From assembly GCA_014526335.1 (NCBI GenBank), contig JACTAT010000037.1:11134214-11198213 (forward strand): a stretch of 64,000 nt of DNA, given 5' to 3'. A program made the position numbers and the translations under genes. This DNA comes from Chrysaora quinquecirrha. Its lineage: Eukaryota > Cnidaria > Scyphozoa > Semaeostomeae > Pelagiidae. The notes under the pieces were generated by a model. It had not been told where the DNA came from, searched no databases, and saw only the letters and a list, made by a program, of their open reading frames with translations. This document shows positions 23,380 through 35,726 of the stretch, in pieces. How positions within the stretch are numbered: position 1 is the first letter of the stretch; every line of letters starts with the position of its first letter.

Positions 23380-24058
23380 ACTTCAAAACAGAATACTAAA
23401 AATAATATATTTAAAGATTATAGATTTTCTACTAACCGCCTACACAGTGAACTTAATATTCTTAAAACTGATGACCTTTATTGTTTAAAGATTCTAAGAC
23501 TAATGCACAATGTAAACCATGATAAAGCACGTTTGCCTGAAACTTTTAAAACCTACTTTGAAACAAATGAGCTACCACATAATTACAAAACTAGACAAAA
23601 AACTAATTATAAAATTTCCAAATCTAATAGAAAATGGGGTGAGCTTTCATTTAAGAACCTAGGCGGTCGTATGTGGAACAGCCTCTCTCCATCATTATAA
23701 TTAGTAACAAATAGTAAAATATTTAGTAGAAATGTTAAATCAATGATTTCTAGTTACTTGTAACCACATCTGTAATGCAAAATGATCTGATTATTAGAAT
23801 TACTTGAAATATTTCCTTAAAGATATTTTGTTACTATTTCCTAATTTCTTGTTATTGTACTCATTGTCACGTAAACAGTGTATTTTAGAATTAATTTGCT
23901 CTTATTGTTAATGGTTTATTTTACTTTATATTTTAATTTAACGGCGGAAAAAATCATAAGCCCTCCTTCTCTTGGGTCATGTAGTATGTAATATTTTGCA
24001 ACTTGTAATTAGGATTGTATGCTATGAAAAAAGTTGAATTGAATTGAACTGAATTGTT
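23380..24058 (+). pseudogene. 3' end of a LINE: RT C-terminal region and 3' UTR with short-repeat tail
   Basis: The open frame (ORF ends at 23699) has the pattern of the region after the reverse-transcriptase fingers/palm in CR1/RTE-like LINEs: DLYCLKILRLMHNVNH, LPETFKTYF, LPHNYKTRQK, and an end like LGGRMWNSLSPSL. It is followed by a 3' region ending in a GAATT/GAACT-type short repeat (TTGAATTGAATTGAACTGAA at ~24036), the sort of microsatellite tail expected at LINE 3' ends. The catalytic YxDD part is absent, so the copy is 5'-truncated. Confidence 0.7.
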
Positions 24059-25261
24059 ATCCTGGATGCTCTTTACACACTTATGCCTAATGCCATCTAT
24101 TGATTTGGATAGCCATCCAAAGGAAATTTGGAAGGCAATGCTTCAAAGTTTTTTACTATTTTCCACTCGAAGCAACTAATGAATCATTTAGTTTTTCTTT
24201 TAATTTAAAGTCAATTCACTTGTGAACATTGTCAACATGCCTAAATCAAGTTCGATGAAGCCTGGGCCATCATGGCTTTGTTATGTAATTTTTGATATTT
24301 GGGCCAACGGATACTGTTGGCCACAATTTTAGGTCAAGTGTTGCAATACTTTTGTCAGGTAAGTGTATAATTGTTATTATTATTGTTATTATTATTTTTG
24401 TTGTTATCATTATTGTAAGTACTACTAGTTTTATTAACAGCTGCAAACAACAGCAGCCATAGGGAGAGGGAAGAACTGATGTAGCCTATCTAGAGTTGAA
24501 TTTCATTATCACCTAAATGTAAATCTTGACTCAGGACAGGAGTCTCTAGTTCACGTCACAAGTCGTAACTTTCAATCACATTGAATATAATTGGTGCTGT
24601 TTTTATTTGCTGGGAGGAGATGAGAATTATGGAAATGAGGCAATAAATTTCAGTCGATTTTTCAAAAAAGAAATTAGAATGAGTCCTAGTTTCAACTCAA
24701 GGAATTCAATTCAATAGAAATAGCAGTGACTCAGGTAATAAGTTTAGGACACTGTTCTAGGAGCTATTTTGCCAAAGACCTCATCTCCAGGCCCCAAATC
24801 AAATAAGCATGTGACCGTTCACAGGAACACTAGGAAGTTAATTGCATTGAGACAGAATATTATGACACATATGCATTAAACTGCTGCTGCGCACATGGCG
24901 AATCAGGTTGCTACATGACCAGACAGGAAGGATGAATAGGAAAAGGAACAACGTACTGTTCAGGCCTGACCATGAAGCTCTAGACTGCTCAATTAGACTA
25001 CAATACACCTTTTCAACTAAGGACCTCATTTTCAAAAAAGTTGAAAATTGCATCACACAACAATTTTGACCCAAGATTAAGATTGAGCAATGTCATTTTA
25101 GTGCTAAGCCACATTTTTACGATTCTAGTCCTTACAATGATGACTTCATATAGATTAGAAGACTGAAACTTTATGAGGGATTTGACCGTGAAAAATGACT
25201 GAGGGTGTAAAATTTCATCCCTACCGATTTTCAACGGTCATATCATTCATAAATTTTCAAA
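24059..25261. other. Intergenic sequence, nothing recognised
   Basis: A TTATTATTG-type microsatellite occurs at about 24368-24415. No coding or RNA features are recognised. Confidence 0.5.
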
Positions 25262-26200
25262 TTAATGCGTGTTGGCCTCTAAGATAGACAAATGAGACAA
25301 TATACACACAGGGGTTGGTAGTATTTGGGATCGTATTTTAGCAAATTCATGACAGTATAATAACTAACAATGACACTTTGTTGACGAATACAAGAATGCC
25401 ACCAAATTGTAGGTGGCCAACCCGTCGTGTACGATCCAGTCTATCGCTATTTTATACGCCCATTTGGAGATATTGAACTAAATTTTACAGAGTTCGACAG
25501 TTTAATATTGATTAAATAGTTCTCAAGTTCAGTTTCAATTTTTCACGAGGCAACTTCTTCTTGAACCCTTTTGATTTATTTTGACGGCAAGAATTTTACC
25601 GATCTGCATAGTTCACAAAACTTCATTATCCTTGAATTCCGGATTTCTTTGGCAAACTGCACTCTTGATTTCGTCTGTCAACATCGCTTGACTATAGGAG
25701 CTTGGTCTGCTAATTATATGCATCCAACATTTTTTTTAAACATGGATGAAGTTCCCACAATCATTTCTTTTTAAAAGCTTGAAGAGAAATAATGACAGAG
25801 TTTAAGTCTTTTTTTTGTTTTAATTTTTCTTTACCGTCACAACTACATGTATATATGGCACATGCTAGCTGTTACTCATAACGTTGTCATAATCAAACAT
25901 CCTGGAATATATATGGAAGTGATTATAATGCTTCATATCAATTCATACTAGTAATTGCATGTTAATTTGTTTGAAGCTCGAAATCGGGGATGTTACAATC
26001 GTTAATGTGCAGAGTTATTTGTTGTATTCTCACTGAAATCAACAAGTGGGACAGCTTTTAACTCTCATTTTTATGTGGCTAGAGAATCTGGTTGATTAGT
26101 TGTCCGAGTTTGTTCCAAGTTTGGACTTGATTCTTTTTTCAAGAAATTTTCTGCAATCTAGTGCCAGTTCACTACCTATGCTATTAGATGAAGAACTAGT
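25262..26200 (-). mobile_element. Inverted partner arm of element A (contains the empty site for element B)
   Basis: Reverse complement of 9783-10278 joined directly to 19769-20198, about 90% similar. At 25691-25697 (minus strand CTATAGT) it runs without interruption through the point where element B sits in the other arm. The terminus at 25262 reads ATTAATGCGTGTTGGCCTCT. Confidence 0.85.
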
Positions 26201-28415
26201 CTTATTGACACTGACTTCAGTGCCGCACCCTTGCACATTTTAAGTGCCATTGCACCATTTTTGTTCCGATTCATTACCACTCTCATTGACACTGACTTCA
26301 GTGCTGCACCCTTGCACACTTTAAGTGCCAATGCACTACTTTTTGTTCCCATTCATTACCACTCTCATTGACAAAGACTTCAGTGCCGCACCCTTGCATA
26401 ACTTTAATTCATTACCACTCTCATTGACACTGACTTCAGTGCTGCACCCGTGCACACTTTAAGTGCCAATGCACTAATTTTTGTTCTGATTCATTACCAG
26501 TCTTATTGACACTGACTTCAGTGCCGCACCCTTGCACATGTTAAGTGCCAATGCACTACTTTTTGTTCCGATTCATTACCACTCTCATTGACACTGACTT
26601 CAGTGCTGCACCCTTACACACTTTAAGTGCCAATACACTACTTTTTGTTCCGATTCATTACCACTCTCCTTGACACTGACTTCAGTGCCGCACCCTTGCA
26701 CAATTTTAATTCATTACCACTCTCATTGACACTGACTTCGGTGCCGCACCCTTGCACACTATAAGTGGCAATGCACTACTTGTTGTTCCGATTCATTACC
26801 ACTCTCATTGATACTGACTTCAGTTCTGCACCCTTGAACACTTTTAATTTATTACCACTCTCATTTACACTGACTTCAGTGCCGCACCCTTGCACCCCTT
26901 AAGTGCCAATGGACTACTTTTTGTTCCGATTCATTACCACTCTCATTGACACTGACTTCAGTGCCGCACCCTGTTAACTTTAAGTGCCAATGCACTACTT
27001 TTGTTCCAATTCATTACCACTCTCATTGACACTGACTTCAGTGCCGCACCCTTGCACACTTTAAATTCATTACCACTCTCATTGACACTGACTTCAGTGC
27101 TGCACCCTTTCACACTTTAAGTGCCAATGCACTACTTTTTGTCCTAATCCATTACCACCCTCATTGACACTGACTTCAGTGCCGCACCCTTGCTCACTTC
27201 AAGTGCAAATGCACTACTTTTTGTTCCGATTCAATACCACTCTCATTGACACTGACTTCAGTGCCGCACCCTTGCACAACTTTAATTCATTACCACTGTC
27301 ATTGACACTGACTTCAGTGCCGCACCCGTGCACACTTTAAGTGTCAATGCACTAATTTTTGTTCTGATTCATTACCAGTCTTATTGACACTGACTTCAGT
27401 GCCGCACCCTTGCACAATTTTAATTCATTACCACTCTCATTGACACTGACTTCGGTGCCGCACCCTTGCACACTATAAGTGGCAATGCACTACTTGTTGT
27501 TCCGATTTATTACCACTCTCATTGATACTGACTTCAGTTCTGCACCCTTGAACACTTTTAATTTATTACCACTCTCATTTACACTGACTTCAGTGCTGCA
27601 CCCTTGCACCCTTTAAGTGTCAATGGACTACTTATTGTTCCGATTCATTACCACTCTCATTGACACTGACTTCAGTGCCGCACCCTGTTAACTTTAAGTG
27701 CCAATGCACTACTTTTGTTCCAATTCATTACCACTCTCATTGACACTGACTTCAGTGCCGCACCCTTGCACACTTTAAATTCATTACCACTCTCATTGAC
27801 ACTGACTTCAGTGCTGCACCCTTTCACACTTTAAGTGCCAATGCACTACTTTTTGTCCTAATCCATTACCACCCTCATTGACACTGACTTCAGTGCCGCA
27901 CCCTTGCTCACTTCAAGTGCAAATGCACTACTTTTTGTTCCGATTCATTACCACTCTCATTGACACTGACTTCAGTTCCGCATCCTTGCACACTTTAAGT
28001 GCCAATGCACTACTTTTTATTCTGATTCATTACCACTCTTATTAACACTGACTTCAGTGCCGCACCCTTGAACACTTTAAGTGCCAATGCACTACTTTTT
28101 GTTCCGATTCATTGCCACTCTTATTGCTACTGACTTCAGTGCTGCACCCTTGCAGACTTTAAATGCCAATACACTACTTTTTGTTCCGATTCATTACCAC
28201 TCTCATTGACACTGACTTCAGTGCTGCACCCTTGCACACTTCAAGTGCCAATGCACTACTTTTGTTCTGATTCATTGCAACTCTCATTGATACTGACTTC
28301 AGTGCTGCTCCATTGCACACTTTTGGTGCAAACGCCCTACATTTATTAAGTGGCAATGTAAACTGACTAGAGGGCCTTTCCCCTTTCACTCGAAGTGCCA
28401 ACGCACTACTTTACA
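26201..28415 (-). repeat. Minisatellite array A, inverted copy
   Basis: Same units as 4219-9782 on the opposite strand (CACTGACTTCAGTGCCGCAC on the plus strand), about 30 units of long and short forms. A block of several hundred bp is repeated (for example 26700-27250 against 27410-27960). Units degenerate after 28300. Confidence 0.95.
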
Positions 28416-29236
28416 TAGATCCATCATTCTATAAAACATACATTTCATATATCTGCATGTACCACGCTCATACATACATAATGCTTCACTGTGGAAAATG
28501 ATGGACTCAGAGATACATTCATGTAGCTGTGGAAGGAGATAGCAATTTTTGTGGGAAGAGTTGCTAACTTGTGGAAGGAAATTCATTATTACCCTGCAAA
28601 CAGAAATTGCTAAAAGATGATGAAATACTAACATTTCAATCTTTCTTATCTTAAGGTATAGGCTAAGCAAGTTTGTGCCTTTAAGCATCCACCAAACCAT
28701 GAATTTGGCTGATTGACTCTGCAATCAAGAAGAGATTTGGAACTTTACTTGAGAAAGTTTTGCTGAGAATAGGGTAGACTGACAAGGATTGGTACTGTGG
28801 GTTGATGGAGCTCCTTACTCTAATGCATCTCAATACTGAATCGTGACAGAGACACACAGTTCATTATGTAATTCCAGCGTTACTTGGTCAACAGCCCATT
28901 CATCCTGGTTTGTCGTGGATTGCAAGTCAATGCATGGGGCTGTGGGAGGAGCCATTTTTGTGGGAATGGAGTTGCTAACCTGTGAAGAAAAGTTATCCTG
29001 TGGAAAAAAATTGTTAAAAGGGGCTTGGGGGAAATTGCAAGGATATATATACATGCTGACAGTGACAAAAGTCCTCCTATTAGAGGGCATCTTTTTTTTG
29101 TCTTATAATATTCCTTTTTTGTATGATTCTTTGTATTGCATTATTGCTTGTTTGATTCTGTAGGACTACCATGTTTTAATACAACAACTATAGGGTTGCA
29201 GAGTACTTAGGAGTGGGTAGGTGGGGAAAGGTAACA
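28416..29236. other. Intergenic sequence with a diverged internal duplication
   Basis: Two stretches, about 28510-28600 and 28940-29015, share GTGGGAAGAGTTGCTAAC/GTGGGAATGGAGTTGCTAAC and CTGTGGAA-type segments. No recognised protein; the ORF at 28843-29163 has no domain signature. Confidence 0.4.
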
Positions 29237-29401
29237 CCATATCAGTATAAAATATTTGAGTTGTTTATTAAGCAGCAAATTTGCAAACCCAGTTCAATGC
29301 TTCATGGGCCTGACTGAATGATAAGCACATGGATGTGAGAAAGGCAACCAAACACGAGACCTACGCATTAATCATCATTTACGCTTGGGCATAAATGGAC
29401 C
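29237..29401 (+). repeat. ~165-bp dispersed repeat, copy 1
   Basis: Begins TAACACCATATCAGTAT and ends GGGCATAAATGGACC. A direct copy is at about 33997-34166. It could be a short non-autonomous element or SINE-like sequence, but I cannot place it. Confidence 0.7.
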
Positions 29402-29563
29402 ATTAATGCGTGGCGGCCTCTAAGATAGACAAATGAGACAATATACAGACAGGGGTTTGCAGTATTTGGGATCGTATTTTAGCAAATTCGTGACAGTATA
29501 ATAACTAACAATGACACTTTGTTGACGAAAACAAGAATGCCACCAAATTGTAGGTGGCCAACC
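29402..29563 (-). mobile_element. Terminal fragment of an element A copy
   Basis: ATTAATGCGTGGCGGCCTCT and about 160 bp following match 25262-25425. The match stops after CCAACCCG. It is joined exactly to the end of the ~165-bp dispersed repeat. Confidence 0.75.
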
Positions 29564-30367
29564 CGCCAAAATACCGCCCAAATAGCCAACCCTGCACCTT
29601 CACTGGAATAAGTGGTAGGCTGGTACAGTACTTATGCTGCATCCATTTTATCAGCAATTACATTGCTGAAGTCAAGTTCTTTTTATACTTCACCAGTGAC
29701 CAAGAATCTTGTATATTTCTAATAATCCTTCGAATATCGTATACCTAATTGTAATCCTAATACCTACTGATGAACGCAGACCTATTCCATGACAAATAAA
29801 GTACACAATAAATTGAATAAATTACTGTTTGGTTTTTCGAAAGTTATTGTGTGACAGTGGGCAACAAATTAATTGAGCAATCCTGATAGAGGGATGCCTA
29901 AAACAACCAATATATGTAGAACCTATGACAGCATTGGAAAAACCATTGACATTGTGCAATGGCAGGGGACAGTGCAACTAATCCGAGATAGGCTTATTAT
30001 TATTGGCAATCCTGAGTAGGCAAGTAATGTGTTAAGAAGGGTTGAGGGTGAAGCAATGTAAAATGTTATGCTCGCTATGCTTTGCATATTGGAAGTGCCT
30101 ATACCTGGCCATTGCAACTTGGATGCTTGCCAACTTTGTCATGTTTTGTATTTTGTGGGTAACAAACAGCTTGAACAGGAAAGAAGGTTTGCGTTGTTTT
30201 GAGAATTGGGTTTTAATCTTAAGGTAGTCGTTTCGCAAGCCAAATGTCATTAATTAACATTAAAAACAATAAAGAAGCTTTAAACAATGCTCCCATTCCT
30301 ATGGATTCGCTTTAGATCTGCTCCTTTGAATTTTCATCTAGTGGGTTCGCTAAACACCAAAATCGGT
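29564..30367. other. Intergenic sequence, possible LINE 3' tail
   Basis: An AATAAAGTACACAATAAATT stretch near 29799-29818 could be a 3' tail of a retroelement. Nothing else is recognised. Confidence 0.35.
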
Positions 30368-30460
30368 ATGAATTGTGCATTTTATGATAGAAGCATGAAA
30401 TTTGGCACAAGTACACATTTTGATGCGCCAAACAAAATGAGAAACAGACCCAACTCAGAA

Positions 30461-30690
30461 AATGGCCCCGAAAGCTATTTTTAGACTGGGGTACTTGGGC
30501 CCAGCCCCTACAGAGTTTTCTTCTATAACTTGGAAACTATTTGCGATGCGCAGCTGAAAGTTAGTGCAGTTACTTATTTTAATATGCTTAATACAAGGAA
30601 TAACAAATCCATTAAAAAATTCCCCCGAAAGCTATTTTTAGACTGGGGTACTTGACCCCAGCCCCCAAAACATTTTAGATAGGGCATTTT
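30461..30690 (+). repeat. Subterminal repeats of element C, left
   Basis: Two units with GAAAGCTATTTTTAGACTGG followed by GGTACTTG and CCCAGCCCC, at 30468 and 30627 (159 bp apart). Confidence 0.85.
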
Positions 30691-31344
30691 TGGCAACAGT
30701 CTAACAAACTGGGTAACCGGAAATTTTAAAGTAGTTTTGGACTCTTTGGTGGTTGGTGGTCATTTTAAGACTTGGGAACATTCTGGCAAATCATTGGTTG
30801 TGACGTCATCGATGACGTAGAAAAGTTACGGTCAGTGAAAATCTGACTTTTGAATTTTGTGTTTTTAATGATATGGTCAGAAAGAACGTCTCAAATGGAG
30901 CAAAAAATTATAAAACACCAATTCGATTTGGCTTAATACTCAGAATTCATTACGATTCGAAATTCGTGTGACGTCATCAAACACAAAACTGATATTTTGA
31001 GTCTTAACCGTTTCGTGCATAAATCTTTCTTTTGATGTGCTCAGCGTTACTTTTAGGATAAAAGCATCATGTTTTTGGTCACATACACTAATTTTTGTCA
31101 TTTCAAACCTTAAATTACGAAGAATGCTTGTAATTTCAATTGCTATACAGCTAGGGCTCCGAACTATCATGAATGTTGAAAAAGATGCAAAAGAATAAAC
31201 ATTTTCTGCTTACTTTATCTGAGAATGGTAATATGATTGAGCCAGATAGAGCAAAGTACTTTTTTATGACCACGGTCTTTAATTTGAATTATGTAGCCGT
31301 AAATGTTCGAGAAGACGGCAGACACCTATGTCGATAAGTTGTAG

Positions 31345-31790
31345 ACAAAGGCATAGGCGAAGGCATAGGAATAAGTGTAGGTGTAGATGAAGGCATAGGT
31401 GTAGGTTTAGGCACAGGTATAGGTATAGGCAAAGACATAGGCGAAGGCATAGGCATAGGCACAGGTGTAGATCTAGATATAGGCATTGGTCTAGGCGAAG
31501 GCATAGGCACAGGTGTAGACAAAGGCAAAGGCATTGCCGAAGGCACAGAAACAGGTGTATGTGTAGGTGAAGGCAAAGGTCTAGGCTAAGGCATAGGCAC
31601 AGGTGTAGATGAAGGCAAAGGCATAGGCGAAGGCATAGGAACAGGTGTATGTGTAGATGAAGGCATTGTTGTAGGCCAAGGCATAGGCACAGGCGAAGGT
31701 GTAGATGAAGGCATAGGAGTAGGCGAAGGCATAGGCACGGATATTGCTAGTTTGGAAACCAGGCTTGGTGGTGGATTGGAGGGGAATTAA
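31345..31790 (+). repeat. Hexamer-based minisatellite (AGGCAT/AGGTGT/AGGCGA)n
   Basis: An array of 6-bp words of the AGGNNN type. Because the period is a multiple of three it is open in several frames, giving spurious Pro/Met- or Tyr/Ala-rich ORFs on the minus strand. It sits in the loop of element C. Confidence 0.9.
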
Positions 31791-32989
31791 AATACTTCGG
31801 TTCACCCGAAACACAGAAAAATCCTTTCACTTTCGTGCTTAAGTACGAAGTGTGCCACTTTTTATCAGTCTTAATAGGCATAATACAGACATTTATACAA
31901 GATTACAATAACAGTAATCGATAAGCTATTTGAATTGACTTTTGCAAAGAAGTTTCATTACGTTTTTAGAGCTTCAAGGTGAGAGAAGCAGTTCCCAATT
32001 GTTACGTTGACAAATGTATAACTTTGTAAGTGCGGCTTTGTGGGATGAGTTCTCCAATAATAGCAGAGCAAGCACTGAATGATAATAATAAAAAAACGTA
32101 AGAAAAAGGCTAAATGGGATTTATAGGCTAAGTTCGCAGATTCAGATATTATCTGGCTTGTGGCTCCTATTCTGGCACAAATTTTGTTGCCAAAATATTG
32201 AACTAAAACTGAATCGGTCGATTGGCTTCTCTAAGATTCGCTCCAGTTCATTTCAGCAATCGCTAGTAGCTGGCAAGTGGCTGCGCAATTTCTTCTTGTC
32301 TGTCGCCAATCTTGTCAACTGAAATGGACATACCTATTGATGATATGGAGTTTCGTCTATGCAATGAAACTCCACCCTCAATGGCAGTTCTCTTCTTTCT
32401 TTGAGCATTCTTCCTAACCAAGTGACCACGTATCAAACTGCGGCTGTTCAACTTTTGTAAGCAGTGCCCCTATTTTTGGTATATGATTACCTTGAGATCC
32501 ACTTTTTAGTGCTTAGATCTATCTAGCTCAATCATATTACCCTTCTCAGAGAAAGTAAGCAGAAAATGTTTTATCCTTTGCATCGTTTTCAACATTCATA
32601 GTAGTTTGGAACCCTAGCTGCATCGCAATTGAAATTACGAGCATTCTTCGTAATTTAAGGTTTGAAATGACAAAGATTAGCGTACGTGACCGAGAACATG
32701 ATGCTTTTATCCTAAAAGTAACGCTGAACACATCAAAAGAAAGATTTATGCACGAAACGGTTAAGACTCAAAATATCAGTTTTGCGTTTTGATGACGTCA
32801 CACGAATTTCGAATCGTAATAACTTCTGAGTTGGAAACCCTATAGAGGGCTACATCCGAGTACCCATGTCTAAAAATAACTTTGGGGGAATTTTGTTGAA
32901 TGGATCTGTTGTCCGTTGTATAAAGCATACCAAATATGTAACCTTGCTAATTTTCAGTTCTGTATTGTAAATAGTTTCCGAGTTATAGA

Positions 32990-33540
32990 GGAAAAATTTT
33001 TTAGGGCTGGGGTCAAGTACCCCAATCTAAAAATAGCTTTCGGGGGAATTTTTTGAATGGATCTGTTGTTCGTTGTATTAAGCATACCAAATATGTAACT
33101 GTACTCATTTTCAGTTGCGTATCGGAAATAGTTTGCAAGTTATAGAAAAAAATATTTTTGGGGCTGGGGTCAAGTACCCCAGTCTAAAAATAGCTTTCCG
33201 GGGAATTTTTTAGAATGGATCTGTTTTTCGTTGTATTAAGCATATTAAAATATGTATCTGTACTCATTTTCAGTTCTGTATCGTTAATAGTTTCCGAGTT
33301 ATAGAAAAAAAGTTGTTGGGGATTGGGGTCAAGTACCCCAGTATAAAAATAGCTTTAGGGGGAATTTTTTGAATGGATCTGTTGTTCGTTGTATTAAGCA
33401 TATTAAAGTATGTAACTGTACTCATTTTCAGTTCTGTATCGTTAATAGTTTTTGAGTTAAAGAAGAAAAAGTTTTTGGGGTTTGGGGTCAAGTACCCCAG
33501 TCTAAAAATAGCTTTCGGGGCCATTTTCTGAGTTGGGTCT
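32990..33540 (-). repeat. Subterminal repeats of element C, right
   Basis: About four units of ~160 bp in reverse orientation, each with AAGTACCCCAGTCTAAAAAT and ATAGCTTTCGGGG-type sequence; a further diverged one lies near 32865. Confidence 0.9.
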
Positions 33541-33648
33541 GTTTCTCATTTTGTTTGGCGCATCAAACTCTGTACTTGTGCCAAATTTCATGCTTGTATC
33601 ATAAAGTGCACAATTTGACTCCTAAGTGATTGCACTAATCTCCCTTCA

Positions 33649-33996
33649 GGCCTTTGGCTTCTCGCCAGCCAGCTGCCATTTTTGATGATGATTTGAATTT
33701 CCATTATTTCCCACTTCAGACTTTTGATCCATTGTATACTACAAAATACTGTTCCTTTGAGATTGATGGTTGAGCTTGGCAATCCACACACTTGCAATAC
33801 AGTTCTAGGAGAAGGGTTTCTTGGCAAATTGGAACTGCCTTCACTTCACGGTCATAGTCTTCCTCATTCATATTCACAGTGGCCTATTCTGTTCTTGGAC
33901 CATTGCCTAATCCTTTCATAGTTGAACTTTATAACTGTTTAGATTTTAATTTCAAAGCTTAAATGAGTACACTTTTGGCAATACATTAAAAGATAA
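33649..33996. other. Intergenic sequence, nothing recognised
   Basis: Short ORFs on both strands lack recognisable motifs. Confidence 0.4.
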
Positions 33997-34166
33997 CACC
34001 ATATCAGTATTAAATATTTCAAGTTGTTTATTAAGTAACAAATTTGCAAACCCAGTTCAATGCTTCTTGGGCCTGACTGAATGAGAAGCACATGGCTGTG
34101 AGCAAGGGAACCAAACACGAGACCTGCGCATTAATGATCATTCACGTTTGGGCGTAAATGGACCAC
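33997..34166 (+). repeat. ~165-bp dispersed repeat, copy 2
   Basis: Direct copy of 29237-29401, about 90% similar, ending GGGCGTAAATGGACCA. Here it continues into unrelated sequence rather than an element A terminus. Confidence 0.75.
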
Positions 34167-35282
34167 TTTTCGTTGCTATAAGATCGTCATGGTAACTGCT
34201 AGAAGCAAGAAAACTTGCCTTAGCACTAAAGTTGAAGCGTTCAATCTGAATCTAGGATAAAAATTTCTGTACCAACAAATTATCCTAAATTTTGAAAACG
34301 AGGCTCTAAGTTGAAAAGGTGTATCCCAACTGCAACTTGCAAATATTAACTTACTCACATTTATAACCAGTCTAAGATTAAAAAATTGTATGATTCTAAT
34401 TCTCTTAAACTTGATTATACTCTATCAAGCTGACATTGAATAAGTCCTAGATTCAAGGTTTCTAGGATTCTGTAATTAGATAATCCTAACAATATATTAC
34501 AGTCAATGATGGTCACATGTAATTATTCAATTTTCAATAATTCTAGATTGTCATGATTCTAAGACTATGTTATTCAATCATTCTTTGATCAGTTTTGGTC
34601 AACTTATTGAGTTCTTTCTTGTTATACAATACGACCCAGATTTAATTTTCCATGTCAATTTTTTCGCTCAGCTCATCTTGCTTTGGGGTGCTTTGCTTTT
34701 ATCCTGTCTTGATCTTCTGAATTACTAATTGTCAAAGTTTCATTAATGCTAGAGTTGGAGAAGAGGCAGGAGCTGGAGCCGGTGTTTGTTATGAATCAGC
34801 TATACCCAGAAATGGAAGGAAAAGAGGTCTAACTAAAATTTCTTTTACCATGAAAGATTATACAAATGTTATGCACAATGATTCAACTGCAGTTTAGTGG
34901 TCCCTAGTAAAAAGCATTGCCACACATTCTGTGGCCTACTGCAATATTGGAGCTCCCCCAAACCCCCTCTTTAACAGTGTAAATGTTGCGAATTTATCAC
35001 AAATCTTAGCCACATTGATGAAAACTGTTCATGAGAAGGATTTATTTCAGTTCAACAAAAATTATTTTTTAAAAGTTTCGATTTTTATTCTTTGTTCTTT
35101 CTGTTCGGGCTATTTTGAATATTATCAAAATACAATGCGATTACAAAAACAAAATTGTAGGGACACCTAAATTGCATTCTAACCTGAAATTTGGTTACCT
35201 TTCTTTGAAAGTTTTCTTTTAAAGCGATAAATGGTGCCTTTCCTAGGCAAGGCAGACTTGGTTTATGCTTCCATGTTTTTGG
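34167..35282. other. AT-rich intergenic sequence, nothing recognised
   Basis: Several imperfect repeats of TCCTAGATT/TTCTAGGATT-like words near 34440-34570. No gene recognised. Confidence 0.4.
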
Positions 35283-35665
35283 AAGATAGACTTGAAGGCA
35301 AATGGCTCGGATACAAAATGCAAGGATGGTAAATATCAGGATACTGTTCATGGTCAAAGACGACAACCCTGAAAACAAATGGCTGGGATACAAAATGCAA
35401 GAACAATAAATATCAGGATACTGTTCATGGTCGAAGAAGATAAACTTGAAGGCAAATTGGTCAGATACAAAATCTAAGAAAAATTAATATCAGGATATTG
35501 TTCAGGATTGAATAAGATAAATGTGAAAGCAAATGGCTTGATACAAAATGCAAGAACAATAGACATCAGGATACTCTTCATGGTCGAAGAAGATAAACTT
35601 GAAGGCAAATGGCTTGGTTGCAAAATGCAAGAACAATATATATCAGGATATCATTCATGGTGATG
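35283..35665 (+). repeat. 77-bp tandem repeat, five units
   Basis: AAATGGCT (or a close variant) recurs at 35300, 35377, 35454, 35531 and 35607. Units share GATACAAAATGCAAGAACAA and ATATCAGGATACTGTTCATG. Confidence 0.85.
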
Positions 35666-35726
35666 CTTCATCCTGCAAGGTTGGTTATATTTTTTCTGGA
35701 GCAGTGCTGTCTAATAAGGAATTCTT

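Larger units (their letters stand above)
30368..33648. mobile_element. Element C: inverted-repeat element related to B at its right end
   Basis: The left part (30368-30690) and right part (32990-33615) are inverted copies carrying ~159-bp repeats. A second inverted pair lies inside (30945-31245 with 32525-32830). The right end, read on the minus strand, is TGAAGGGAGATTAG, followed further on by AAATTGTGCAC and ATACAAGCATGAAATTTGG. This resembles element B's GAGGGAGATAAG, AATTGTGC and ATACAAGCACCAAAATTT. The left end lacks the outermost ~40 bp. No gene remains; it appears non-autonomous. Confidence 0.7.

Noticed and set aside
31289..31814. Pro/Met-rich and Tyr/Ala-rich minus-strand ORFs
   Set aside because: Generated by the AGGNNN hexamer array; both frames are equally open.
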